From Flammeovirgaceae bacterium (GTDB taxonomy: Bacteria; Bacteroidota; Bacteroidia; Cytophagales; Cyclobacteriaceae): DNA of 20,793 bases. A program made the position numbers and the translations under genes. Location of the stretch: NCBI GenBank assembly GCA_016709845.1, contig JADJMA010000061.1:1-20793 (forward strand). Reading direction: 5' to 3'. The notes beneath the pieces are model-generated. The model did not search any database. It was given only the letters and a program-made list of their open reading frames with translations, and was not told where the DNA came from. Positions 8,747 through 17,808 of the stretch are shown here, one piece after another (positions within the stretch are counted from its first letter, which is position 1; each line of letters begins with the position of its first letter).

Positions 8747-11187
8747 ATGGTAAAAAAGTATTCCTCTTTCTTTGTTTGGCGCTTAGCGTGCAGACGGTTT
8801 TGTCTCAAAATCAAACGCCTGTCCCCAAAGGAAATGGACGTGTTGTTGGCGTGGTTATAGATTCCTTACTGAAAGCGCCTGTGGAGTTTGCTAATGTTGC
8901 GCTCATCGATCATCAAACTAAAAAACCAATTGACGGAGCGGTCTGTGATGAGAAGGGAAGATTTTCAATCACAAAAGTGGCCGTAAGACAATACCAGCTG
9001 GTTGTTTCATTCATTGGTTATGAGTCAAAAGAAATCGATGTCTACCTATCGGATAAAATAAATGAAATGGATCTGGGCTCAATACAGCTAAGCCCTTCTA
9101 CGGAAGTGTTAGCGGAAGTAGTTGTTGAAGGTGAAAAGATAATGGTGGAAGAAAAAGTTGACCGCACCATTTACAATGCAGAAAATGACATGACAACCAA
9201 AGGAGGAGATGCAACCGATGTATTGAAACGCGTGCCCTTGCTTTCAGTCGATATAGATGGAAACGTTTCCCTTCGGGGTAGTTCCAGCGTAAAGGTTTTG
9301 ATTAACAATAAGCCTTCTACCATTACCGCTACCAGCGTAGCCGATGCCTTGAAGCAGATTCCTGCAGATATGATAAAGACAGTTGAAGTAATTACTTCTC
9401 CTTCTTCGAAGTATGACGCAGAGGGTTCGGCTGGTATCATCAATATCATTCTAAAGAAAATACATTAGAAGGTTTGTTCCTCACGGCTGATGGAACGGCA
9501 GGAACGAGAGGATCTAATCTGAGCCTAAATGCAAACTATCGAACTGGCAAAATGGGATTTTCGTTTGGAGCATTTGGAAGAAACATCTATAACGTTCATG
9601 GGAAATTTGTTAACGACCAACAGACCTACAGCGATTTAGATACCGTGCTGAATATCCAACGTGCAACAACCCGTAACCATGGAACGAATAGTCAATATAC
9701 ATTTGGGTGGGATTATGATATCAACAAATTCAATTCACTAACAGCGTCAGTACGGTATGGAAAGCAAGATCAGATGGGTTACCAGGATCAGTTGTATACC
9801 GAACGATATTCAACCATTGATCCTGATGCCTACAGTTTAAAAAATATAAGGACGACAAACGTCTCTGGTAATATGGATGCAAGTCTTACCTATACAAAGT
9901 CGTTTGTTAAAAAAGATCGGGAGTTTAATTTTCTTGGAATTTTTTAGTCAGAATAATCCCAATGCAGGTTTCATCACCGATGAAATTTCGTTGGTTGATT
10001 ATTCCGTTCTGAAAAAGTTACAAGAATGTAAACAAAGGGCACACCCAGGAGGTAACGCTCCAGGCTGATTTTCAGGAGCCCATTCGCGCCAATCAGTTAA
10101 TTGAGTTTGGCGCTAAGGATGTGATGCGAACGGTTTCGAGTCAATACCAGTATTTTTTGTCAGAGGGCTCAACCGGAGAATATGAAACATTAGTCGATCC
10201 GCAATTGTCAAACAATTTTAACTACGATCAAAATGTTACTGCGGGTTATGTCAGCTACACACTCACAGCTTCTGCATTCACACTAAAAACTGGAGGTCGT
10301 TACGAATACACCAACATCAATGCTCACTACGAAGGGCAACCAGATATCAATATCCCTTCGTATGGGGTGTTAGTTCCCAGTTTAAATGTTTCGAGGAAAT
10401 TGAAGAATGGGAATCTGATAAAAGCTTCTTATAACAGACGTATTCAACGGCCCTCGCTACGAGATCTTAATCCCAATATACAAGGATCCAATCCGCTGAA
10501 CATCTCTGTTGGAAATCCTAATTTAAAACCGGAGTATACCGACAATTATGGATTGGCTTACAGCACATCCTATAAGATCGCAACGATTGATCTTTCTACC
10601 TATGTTCGGTACAATACCAATGATATTCAGTCGGCCCGAAATGTGCGTGGTGATACTATCGTTTCTACCGTACAGATCATTGGATCGGAAGGTAACTATG
10701 GTGCTTCCGTTTTTCTTAATCTTCCCTTTTCAAAGAAATTCTCGCTCAGCGGAAGTGCCGATTTATACTATCGTATCTTGAAAAACAATTCTCCCGACCC
10801 ATTCATCAATGCCACCAATCAGGGATTGGTTCAAAACTATCGCCTTTCTGGTAGTTATAAGTTTTCAAGGGATTGGTCTTTTCAGTTCTTCAGTTTCTTT
10901 CAGGGAAGGAATATTAATTTGCAAGGTTATCGAACCAACCCGATCAGCCATAGTCTGGCGGTGAAGAAAGACTTACGAGTAGGAAGGGTTCTATTGGCTT
11001 AGGTATTGATAATTTTGTTACGCCTTCTTATCAGGTGCATTCGTATCTAAGCTCCGCTTACCTTGATCAAACCACAACCAATACGTTGTACAACTTTGTT
11101 GCGAAGGTAAATTTCAGCTATAAAATTGGGAAGAAGGCTCCAGAGCGAAAAGCGAAGAAGTCACTGGAAGAGGATACTGGATCATAA
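8747..11187 (+). CDS. Outer-membrane beta-barrel receptor, OMP_b-brl_3 type with CarboxypepD_reg-like domain, frameshifted
   Basis: A TonB-receptor-like outer-membrane protein of about 813 residues. The ATG at 8747 with one base lost in the A-run 8752-8757 gives a signal peptide, MVKKVFLFLCLALSVQTVLS-like. Residues ~28-110 are a carboxypeptidase-regulatory-like fold (VIDSLLKAPVEFANVALIDH, VSFIGYESKEIDVYLSDK). A plug follows (EVVVEGEKIMVEEKVDRTIY, DVLKRVPLLSVDIDGNVSLR, SSVKVLINNKPSTI, ITSPSSKYDAEGSAGIINII). The remainder is barrel strands (RRIQRPSLRDLNPNIQGSNP, VGNPNLKPEYTDNYGLAYST), ending NFSYKIGKKAPERK with a charged tail and a stop at 11185-11187. Frame changes occur near 8757, 9463, 9940, 10035-10110 and 10985. 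It starts 48 bases after the pump gene and is probably the last gene of the efflux operon. The substrate is unknown. Confidence 0.83.
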
Positions 11188-11189
11188 TC

Positions 11190-11223
11190 AAATTACAATC
11201 ACTCTTTCTTCGGTTTGTAATTT
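11190..11223 (+). terminator. Hairpin after the efflux operon, probable terminator
   Basis: A perfect 9-bp inverted repeat (AAATTACAA at 11190-11198, TTGTAATTT at 11215-11223) with a 16-base loop begins three bases after the barrel-gene stop and runs into TTTTACTC. Position and the short T-run fit transcription termination. The stem is AT-rich, so strength is uncertain. Confidence 0.5.
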
Positions 11224-11247
11224 TACTCTTGTTTGGCGAACAACGAT

Positions 11248-11367
11248 ATGCGATTAGTGGGTGCATTCTTTTTTTTGATGTGCCTGCCGAGGCTTTTCAC
11301 TCAACTAATCATAAAATTCTTAATTCCTGATTCTAAGAATAGCCGTTGTTTTCTGGACTCCGCATAA
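11248..11367 (+). CDS. Possible 39-residue exported peptide (weak)
   Basis: An ATG at 11248 opens a 39-codon frame beginning MRLVGAFFFLMCLPRLFTQL and ending CFLDSA before TAA at 11365-11367. The first 18 residues look like a signal peptide. There is no family likeness, and no clear continuation in other frames. It may be a real small gene, the broken start of a lost gene, or chance. The run of eight T bases at 11271-11278 would be a likely place for an indel. Confidence 0.2.
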   Translation: MRLVGAFFFLMCLPRLFTQLIIKFLIPDSKNSRCFLDSA

Positions 11368-11427
11368 CTGCAAGGCGCTGAGTTCCTAAGGCTGGAAACT
11401 CTGTTGAGAAAGCAGATCACGGGTAGT

Positions 11428-11709
11428 TTAAAATACTACTTCACCACAAAAAATATACGCTTGATTATTTTTATGATACCGGTTTTTGGCAGCACCTTTC
11501 TCTTTCACAAAATGGGTAACAATAGTCTCAGAAAATTCGCGCTTGCATTTAAAAAAAGTGGCTTCCTTTTTTGGAGTCTGACTTTTGAGCAAGGCGTTGA
11601 GCAACGCTTTGTCATGTGCGCCAATTTCACTTTTGGGCTTCACAACTTTTTCAATCTGCGCAATAAGCTCGTTGATCTCTTCTATTTGATGTGCATTAAA
11701 AGCTGGCAT
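11428..11709 (-). CDS. Hypothetical 93-residue protein
   Basis: An intact minus-strand frame from ATG at 11709 to TAA at 11428. The protein starts MPAFNAHQIEEINELIAQIE, followed by KVVKPKSEIGAHDKALLNAL, an amphipathic and charged N-terminal half that suggests helices. The C-terminal half is KREFSETIVTHFVKEKGAAK with a basic, aromatic end. There is no signal peptide or membrane segment, so it is likely cytoplasmic. The opposite-strand frame in the same place is hydrophobic and irregular and looks like the shadow. It lies 172 bases downstream of nhaD in the same orientation. I do not recognise a family. A hidden frameshift around the AAAAAA/TTTTTTT tracts (11550-11572) cannot be excluded. Confidence 0.5.
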   Translation of the reverse strand: MPAFNAHQIEEINELIAQIEKVVKPKSEIGAHDKALLNALLKSQTPKKEATFFKCKREFSETIVTHFVKEKGAAKNRYHKNNQAYIFCGEVVF

Positions 11710-11836
11710 GTTTATACTCGTTAGATGATGCGTGTTCTTAAGTCTTCTATTTCACTTGAAAATCTTGGGCAGAAGGTAGGAATAATTGCCTGAATATAAT
11801 TCTAGAGGAGTCTCTGTTTCCAGGACAAATGCGCAG

Positions 11837-11850
11837 TAACCATATGGTTA
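11837..11850. promoter_or_regulatory. 14-bp perfect palindrome TAACCATATGGTTA
   Basis: The palindrome lies between the end of nhaD (11882) and the start of the 93-residue gene (11709), both on the minus strand. It is perfect over 14 bases with no loop, so a dimeric-protein operator is more natural than a terminator. It is 128 bases upstream of the small gene. No regulator is identifiable. Confidence 0.3.
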
Positions 11851-11881
11851 TGAAGTTTATAACACGCTGTTCACCAACTTT

Positions 11882-13258
11882 CTAAAGGAAAGATCGCTGG
11901 ACCAGGTAAGCCAATGCTCCGGCCAGATAGCCCAACAGCGCCAGCAGACTTATCTTCTTTACATACCACATAAAATTCACCTTCTCCATTCCCATTACCG
12001 CTACTCCGGCTGCTGAACCAATAATCAAAATACTTCCACCCGTTCCCGCACAATAGGCGAGGTATTCCCAAATCAGGCTATCTGTAGGAAATGAAACCGG
12101 ATCATACATACCCATGCTTGCCGCTACTAATGGAACGTTGTCAACAATAGCCGATAACAATCCAATCAATGTGATAATAATCCGTTGGTCTCCAAAGGTA
12201 GTGTCAAGCAGTTGGGCGAGCTGTCGTAACAACTGCATAGATTGCAGTGCGCCTACAGCTAATAAAATTCCAAGAAAAAAAAGTACGCTGGGTACATCAA
12301 CACGCGACAGGGCGCCTGCCACGGTATAATGTTTCCGCAAGATTTCATCTTTTTCAGGATTGATCAATTCAGAAACAATCCATAATAAACCAAGCCCCAG
12401 CAAGATGCCTGTGTAGGGAGGCATGTGTGTGAATGTTTTAAAAACAGGCACACTAACCAAAGCACCTACGCCTAAGAAATAACATAATTTTTCCATGTGC
12501 GCTGGCTTTACCATTGGCAGCAACTGATTCTTGTTCTTTACTCACTAATGCATTCTTCTTGATAAAGGTTAAGAAAGTAGGGCGTAACCATACAGATCAA
12601 ACTAGGAATCAGTAAGGTCTTCATGATGTTGAGCGAAGTTATCTTTCCACCAATCCAAAGCATAGTCGTTGTAACATCCCCTATCGGTGTCCAGGCGCCA
12701 CCCGTATTAGCCGCAATAACAATCATACTGGCAAAAAATAATTTTGTTTCCTTATCCGTAACTAGTTTGCGAATTAAAGAAACCATCGCAATGGTTGTTG
12801 TCAGGTTATCCAATATAGAAGAAAGGAAAAATGTTATCCAACAAATAATCCAAAGCAAAACCCGAATATCATTCGTTTTTATCTTGTCGGTAATAAAACG
12901 AAACCCTTGATGCGCTTCAACCAACTCTACAATAGTCATAGCTCCTAGAAGAAAGAAAAGAATCTGGGCAATTTGCCCGAGATGTTCATCCAATGAAAAC
13001 GTGACAAATTCATGGTGCAATTCGGCAGCCGTAAAACTACTCAGTCTTGCAGCGCCAACTTCAATTTTTGAAACATCTAGAAACTTTTGAAAATCCGAGC
13101 TTTGCAATAAACTTTCATTGGGAGTAGATACCATAAACAAGGTCCAGCAAAGCACTCCCCGTTACAATAGCGATGGCTGTCTTGTTTATATTGGTGGAGT
13201 GTTCGAGAGCAATAAACACGTAGCCTACAAGGAAGACTACCAGGATTAGTGTGTTCAT
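11882..13258 (-). CDS. nhaD: NhaD-type Na+/H+ antiporter, frameshifted
   Basis: Inner-membrane sodium/proton antiporter of the NhaD family (ion transporter superfamily), about 458 residues. The start at 13258 gives MNTLILVVFLVGYVFIALEH and the TM2 region NINKTAIAIVTG. Hallmark segments follow: SLDEHLGQIAQILFFLLGAM, ELVEAHQGFRFITDKIKTND, LDNLTTTIAMVSLIRKLV, NTGGAWTPIGDVTTTMLWIG. In the second half come VLFFLGILLAVGALQSM, AIVDNVPLVAASMGMYDPVS and GTGGSILIIGSAAGVAVMGM, ending AYLVQRSFL at 11882. The paired re-entrant-like motifs (LDNLTTT and VDNVPL) are typical. Frame changes near 13140-13150 and 12530-12545 split it. It is divergent from the DUF6660-like gene. Expected role: Na+ export and pH homeostasis, consistent with the family. 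Confidence 0.92.
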
Positions 13259-13388
13259 AGGTGGAAAGATTATCTAAGTAAATGTGCTTAAAATTCATAA
13301 TACCTTCTTACAATAGCCTCGTCTTTATTTTTAAGAACCCTGGCAGGGGCGGGTGCTAATAACAATTTTTAGGCTTAAATTTGTCGCG
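13259..13388. promoter_or_regulatory. Divergent intergenic region between nhaD and the DUF6660-like gene
   Basis: These 130 bases must hold promoters for both directions. A GC-rich inverted repeat, CCCTG-G-CAGGG at 13338-13348, followed by GGCGGG, stands out from the AT-rich surroundings. A match to the Bacteroidota -7 element (TAAATTTG, 13376-13383) lies only five bases before the GTG start at 13389, too close to serve that start unless the message is leaderless. No firm promoter can be assigned. Confidence 0.3.
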
Positions 13389-13687
13389 GTGAAAATTTAC
13401 TGCATTTTATTATCTCTTTGGATTGTGCTTTTGTCAACAGCTGCCTGTTATGTTGACGACAATTGCCGTGGTGACGTAAAACAGAACAAAGCGGGCATCC
13501 TGAAGACAGCTGCGCTAACTGCTCACCCTTTTTAACCTGTGGATCTTGCACCGGGTTTATTTTTAATGCAACGCAGTTCAGTTTTCAGTTACCTGTTGAG
13601 ACCAAGAATAAGGCAATCATTCCGTTCAAGGTCTCCCTTTTAAAAAGGTTTTCATAAAAATCTGGCAGCCGCCAAAGCTTGGTTAAT
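13389..13687 (+). CDS. DUF6660-like small Cys-rich exported protein, frameshifted
   Basis: A protein of about 99 residues. The GTG at 13389 gives MKIYCILLSLWIVLLSTAAC, a signal peptide or anchor, followed by YVDDNCRGDVKQNKA. After a frame change near 13500 the text becomes EDSCANCSPFLTCGSCTGFI, with the spaced cysteine cluster C-x2-C-x-PF-x2-C-x2-C-x-GF, then TQFSFQLPVETKNKAIIPFK and KKVFIKIWQPPKLG before TAA at 13685-13687. Cysteine spacing, size and export signal match the DUF6660 group of Bacteroidota as I recall it; this is recognition by pattern and was not searched. Such genes often precede TonB-dependent receptors, as here (85 bases away). The cysteines suggest metal binding, which is inference. 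A GTG start at 13353 is possible but would bury the signal peptide. Confidence 0.6.
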
Positions 13688-13695
13688 AAAAACTA

Positions 13696-13714
13696 TTAGA
13701 CAATCAGTCTAATC
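13696..13714. promoter_or_regulatory. Operator-like 19-bp palindrome ATTAGACAATCAGTCTAAT
   Basis: Two perfect 7-bp arms (ATTAGAC and GTCTAAT) are separated by five bases. The site lies nine bases after the DUF6660-like stop and 58 bases before the TonB-receptor start. Arms of the TAGAC/GTCTA kind are common in operators of TetR-family repressors, so I read it as a candidate repressor site controlling the receptor. As a hairpin it would be short and is not followed by a T-run, which disfavours a terminator. Confidence 0.5.
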
Positions 13715-13772
13715 CAAAAATCGGTTTACTGATCGATCCAATCACATTCTTTTCTTTTACTAATTAATCAAA

Positions 13773-15935
13773 ATGAAACAGACCATTTTGTCATTGTTGA
13801 CAATTTTATTGATGTCGGCAGTCTCAGCACAAAATAATTTTAAGGCAACTATAAAAGACAGCGAAACCAACGAACCCCTGATTGGAGCAACGGCCATCAT
13901 TCAAGGTACCGCGAATGGGGTCTCCGCAGACAGTAATGGTTTGCTGGAGCTCAAAAATATTCCAAACGGAAAACAGGTTATTGAATTTCGTTTCATTGGG
14001 TATACTTCGCGGGTTGATACTATTCTATTTCCTTTAGAATCCATTCTTCCGCTTGAGATTTTATTGGAGCCTGATTCTGAAGAAATGGAAGAAGTTATAA
14101 TAACTGCTACTCGTTCCAGCAGAACCATTGCAAATATTCCAACACGGGTTGAAGTGATCTCTGGTGAGGAATTAGAGGAGAAAGGAAACATGAAACCTGG
14201 CGACATACGCATGATGCTAAACGAAAGCACGGGTATTCAAACTCAGCAGACCTCAGCGACCTCATACAATTCCAGTATTCGCATTCAAGGTCTTGATGGA
14301 AAATACACGCAGATTCTTAGAGATGGACTTCCGCTTTACTCTGGTTTTTCGGGTGGGCTAAGTTTACTACAGATTGTTCCCCTTGATTTGAAACAAGTGG
14401 AAGTGATCAAAGGCGCTTCATCAACTTTGTTTGGAGGTGGTGCCATTGCGGGTTTAGTCAACCTCGTTTCAAAAACGCCAATTGAAAAGGAAGAAATCAA
14501 CTTTATGCTAAACGGTACGTCAGCTTTAGGTTTGGATGCCAGCGGATTCTATTCACAAAAGTTCAGGAAAGTAGGCACCACCGTTTTTACTTCTTACAAT
14601 TTAGGATCACCGTATGACCCAGCTAATATCGGTCTAACCGCCATTCCAAAATTCAGACGATTCACCATTAATCCAAAATTATTTTTATATCTGAATGATA
14701 AAACAACGGTGAATGTAGGGTTCAATTCGACAGTGGAAGATCGTATCGGTGGAGACATGACGTACATCGAGAAGGGTGGTACAAACTTATACTATGAGGA
14801 AAATAGAACAAATCGTTTCAGCACTCAATTTGTAGTCGATCATCAATTCAATGCCGATTCAAAACTCAATTTCAAGAACAGCATCAGCTACTATAATAGA
14901 AGTATTAACATACCAGGCTATGAATTCTCTGGCGATCAACTATCGTCTTTCAGCGAGGTGTCATATAATAAGAGGCAGCAAAAGGTAGAGTGGATAGGCG
15001 GCCTAAATCTCTGGACTGATAAATTCACACAAGCGAATGTTACACCAGCCGAGGCGGTGGATTATAACTACACAACGGTAGGAGCCGTCATTCAAAATAC
15101 CTGGAACGCTTCTGACAAAATTATTTTAGAAACTGGTTTCGCGGAGACTATCAGAATGAGTATGGTTTCTTTGCACTTCCCAGAATCTCTGCCTTATTCA
15201 AAATCAATTCGAAACTAACCACGCGGCTTGGTGGTGGGTTAGGATACAAAAGCCCGACCGTATTTACCGAAGATGCGGAGAAGATACAATTCAGAAATGT
15301 TTTGCCCATCAACCCAGTGACAACGAATGCTGAAAGATCAAGTGGTGGAAATCTTGACATTAACTATAAGACCATGCTGTCATCTCATTCAACCTTTAGC
15401 ATCAACGCTTACTGTTTTACACCGCGTAAATAATCCATTGATCCTAACCCCGATAGCCAATGGATTCTATGAATATCAACAGCCCGATGGTTTTATTGAC
15501 ACAAAAGGAATTGAAACAAATGTTAAGATAACGTACAACGATTTTAAACTCTTTATTGGTTATACATTGGCCGATGTTAACCAGCATTACAGTGGGTCTG
15601 TTACACAATACCCACTGGTGGCCAGGCACAGGTTGAATAATGTGTTAATGTATGAGGTTGAAGAGAAATGGAAGATTGGACTTGAGGCTTATTATTTTAG
15701 TCCTCAAAAATTAAATGATGGAGCTACTGGAAAACAGTACTGGATTTGTGGTTTGATGATTGAGAAATTATGGGAACATCTTTCGCTCTTTATAAACTTC
15801 GAAAATTTCTTTGATACCCGGCAAACCAGATTTGATACCATCTATACGGGGCCAATTACCAATCCGACATTCAGAGATATTTATGCTCCGGTAGATGGCT
15901 TTGTTATCAACGGTGGTCTAAAAATTAAACTGTAG
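13773..15935 (+). CDS. TonB-dependent receptor with CarboxypepD_reg-like N-terminus, one frameshift
   Basis: Outer-membrane gated importer of about 720 residues. The signal peptide MKQTILSLLTILLMSAVSAQ is followed at residues ~23-100 by a carboxypeptidase-regulatory-like domain (DSETNEPLIGATAIIQGTAN, IEFRFIGYTSRVDTI). The TonB box and plug region includes EEVIITATRSSRTIANIPTR, VEVISGEELEEKGNMKPGDI, MLNESTGIQTQQTSATSYNS, IRIQGLDGKYTQILRDGLPL and VEVIKGASSTLFGGGAIAGL, typical of siderophore, cobalamin or metal receptors. Barrel strands follow. A frame change near 15143-15165 joins the segment ending AETIRM to EYGFFALPRISALFKINSKL and RLGGGLGYKSPTVFTED; another lies near 15400-15430. The last strand ends GFVINGGLKIKL with no C-terminal Phe. 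The ligand is not identifiable; the Cys-rich neighbour makes a metal such as copper possible. Confidence 0.88.
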
Positions 15936-15959
15936 TGATGGGATTCAGATCTCTGTCTC

Positions 15960-16002
15960 GTCCTGTTTTAAGTTTACGTTTTGTGTAAACCTATTTCAGG
16001 AC
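15960..16002. terminator. Long hairpin between convergent genes, probable bidirectional terminator
   Basis: Outer arms GTCCTG (15960-15965) and CAGGAC (15997-16002) and inner arms GTTTAC (15972-15977) and GTAAAC (15985-15990) are perfect complements, with a loose six-base internal loop and a seven-base terminal loop. The structure lies 24 bases after the receptor stop and 23 bases after the stop of the minus-strand lipocalin-like gene, so it could serve both. Confidence 0.6.
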
Positions 16003-16025
16003 CAGATAGGGCTTCTTAGTTGAAT

Positions 16026-17686
16026 CTATTTTATTTCTTTCGGAAGAAGAGCCGATTTTGTAACGGAGGTTTCAAAATAATAAGTTGTTTCGCCATTTCC
16101 TTCCCGCTCGGTGTGTCCATTGGCGTATTGCACAATCAGGGCATTGGCGTGATTGCCTTCCAGATACTCAACCTTGAAGGTGTACGTAACTTTTTCTAGT
16201 TTTCTTTTTCGGAGGTAAGCCGTTGGCCCCAATGCTCTTTGATGTTTCTGATCTGCACATCACCCATACCCGACAATTTGATGGGGCCACCCACAACACT
16301 CCATTCTTCATTCGCTCCGTTGGCGGGGGTAATGGTAAGTTGATTATTAGTTATAGAATAGGTACCCGTTTCATACTGAAGTTGATTGGTATCTGTGTAA
16401 GCTGAGGCACCCACGTAAACAAATCGGTACGTACCATCGCTATTAAATTTGTATTGATATTTAAAAAATCCTCCGTGTAATGTCCCGTCATGGGGCCGGC
16501 ACCAATAAACTTTTCTGAACTGGAGCCTTCCCAAATTTTTCCCGTAAGGGCGTTGTTTGTACTGCTCGTTGGGGTGGTAGTTACTTGTTGCGTTCCCGCA
16601 GAAGCAAGGGGTTTGTTTTCAACATCTGTTTTAAATCCGGGTGGGTTATCTATTAATGAACCGAGGTCGCGAAGCGCGTAGCGAAATTCATAAGGTTCAT
16701 TGGGAGCATTGTATTGCCCGCCATCTCGTTGTGTAGGTTTGTCAGGCTTAAGAATAATTTTGTTTTTGGACTGGCCGCCATTCGGGTCATAATCTATAGT
16801 GAAAGAATACGTTGTTTTTTCTAATTTATATTCGGAAGCCTTTATAAATTTACCCCACTCAGTTGTTTTGCCACTTGCCGCTTTGCTCCACCATTCTGCC
16901 TTGCCTTGTTTGGGACTTATTGTAATTTGATTGCCCACCAGGGAAAAAGGTTCCCGATTCGTAAATGAATGAAATATCTTTTGTCTTTGTAAGCCATTGC
17001 TTATTCCGAAATAAATAAGTGCCATCTGGGTAAAAAGCATATTCTTTTCTCAAATATCCAGCTGTATACTGAGGCGCTCCATTAATATAGTATCCCGTTG
17101 TTTCCAAAAGGTAATCGCACCAAATGCCTTCAACAGAAATTTTACCGGGGTTCCCAGTAGCTGCAGGAGCTAAACTAGTAGTATCATTTTGTGAAAACTT
17201 GGCAAGCTCAAATGAATTAATAAATGCGAGCAAGTCGTTTTGAAATTGCTGTGTGTTTGTCATGAGCACCACAGCCGCAGTTTGTCCCTGACTGGTGGCT
17301 GTGATTAAAGTAGCAAGTCCTTTAATTGTTCTATCTACATAATTGCCATTCCCCGAATAAATATCCCAACCGTTATTTTGTTCGGGTGCTATCATGACTG
17401 GTTCTGTAATAGAACTTAGTGTGTTAACTAATAGCGATTTCCACTGATTTTTAAAATCGTTATCGGCCGAACCGGATGAAGGCATTGATTTGGTAATAAT
17501 CGCTATGGCATATCCGCCCGTTTTGTTATCCGTAATGAACAACTGAACACCACCATCAACTTGCTGCTTCTGCCATCCTTTTGGTAAAGTATATGACACA
17601 ACATCAAATGTTTCTTTCTGCGCGAATGCCAACGTGTTAACCAATACGAACAGGCCCAGTAAGAGATAATGATTTAGATGTTTCAT
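16026..17686 (-). CDS. Secreted protein with two lipocalin-like repeats, frameshifted
   Basis: About 553 residues. The start at 17686 gives the signal peptide MKHLNHYLLLGLFVLVNTLA ending FAQ. Residues ~25-165 form an N-terminal domain (YTLPKGWQKQQVDGGVQLFI, LLAFINSFEL). Repeat 1 spans ~185-330 (YAFYPDGTYLFRNKQW, SGTFSLVGNQITISPKQGKA, EYKLEKTTYSFTIDY, KPTQRDGGQYN). Repeat 2 spans ~395-540 (YKFNSDGTYRFVYVGA, TGTYSITNNQLTITPANGAN, RKLEKVTYTFKVEYLEGNHA, GHTEREGNGETTYYF). The N-terminal domain plus one repeat resembles an uncharacterised Bacteroidota family with a lipocalin-like fold; the second repeat is an extra copy. Frame changes occur near 16945, 16480 and 16200. The stop is at 16026. Its 5' end is duplicated at 18469-18561. 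Function is unknown. Confidence 0.75.
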
Positions 17687-17717
17687 AGGATAACTATTTT
17701 GGGATGTTTTCTATCAT
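17628..17717. repeat. Direct repeat, copy A: 5' end of the lipocalin-like gene
   Basis: These 90 bases cover the first 20 codons of the lipocalin-like gene and about 31 bases upstream. They match 18469-18561 in the same orientation at about 84 of 93 aligned columns by eye. The conserved part includes the upstream AT-rich leader, the start codon and the signal-peptide core. Confidence 0.85.
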
Positions 17718-17808
17718 CCATTTTTTTTATAGGCAGTGATGGTTGATGGACGTTACCAAATCTTCGGCACGTAGGTTTTTTAAATAAGGTTTTAACTATA
17801 ACGTATTT

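Noticed and set aside
11380..11401. Hairpin GAGTTCC/GGAAACTC as a second terminator
   Set aside because: The stem has a bulge and no T-run follows on either strand, so there is too little to call it.
11404..11724. A 106-codon plus-strand ORF opposite the 93-residue gene
   Set aside because: Its product is hydrophobic and irregular with no family likeness, while the minus-strand frame has a normal charged protein composition.
13376..13383. Bacteroidota -7 promoter match TAAATTTG
   Set aside because: It lies five bases before the chosen start at 13389 and no -33 element sits at the usual distance, so it cannot be claimed as that gene's promoter.
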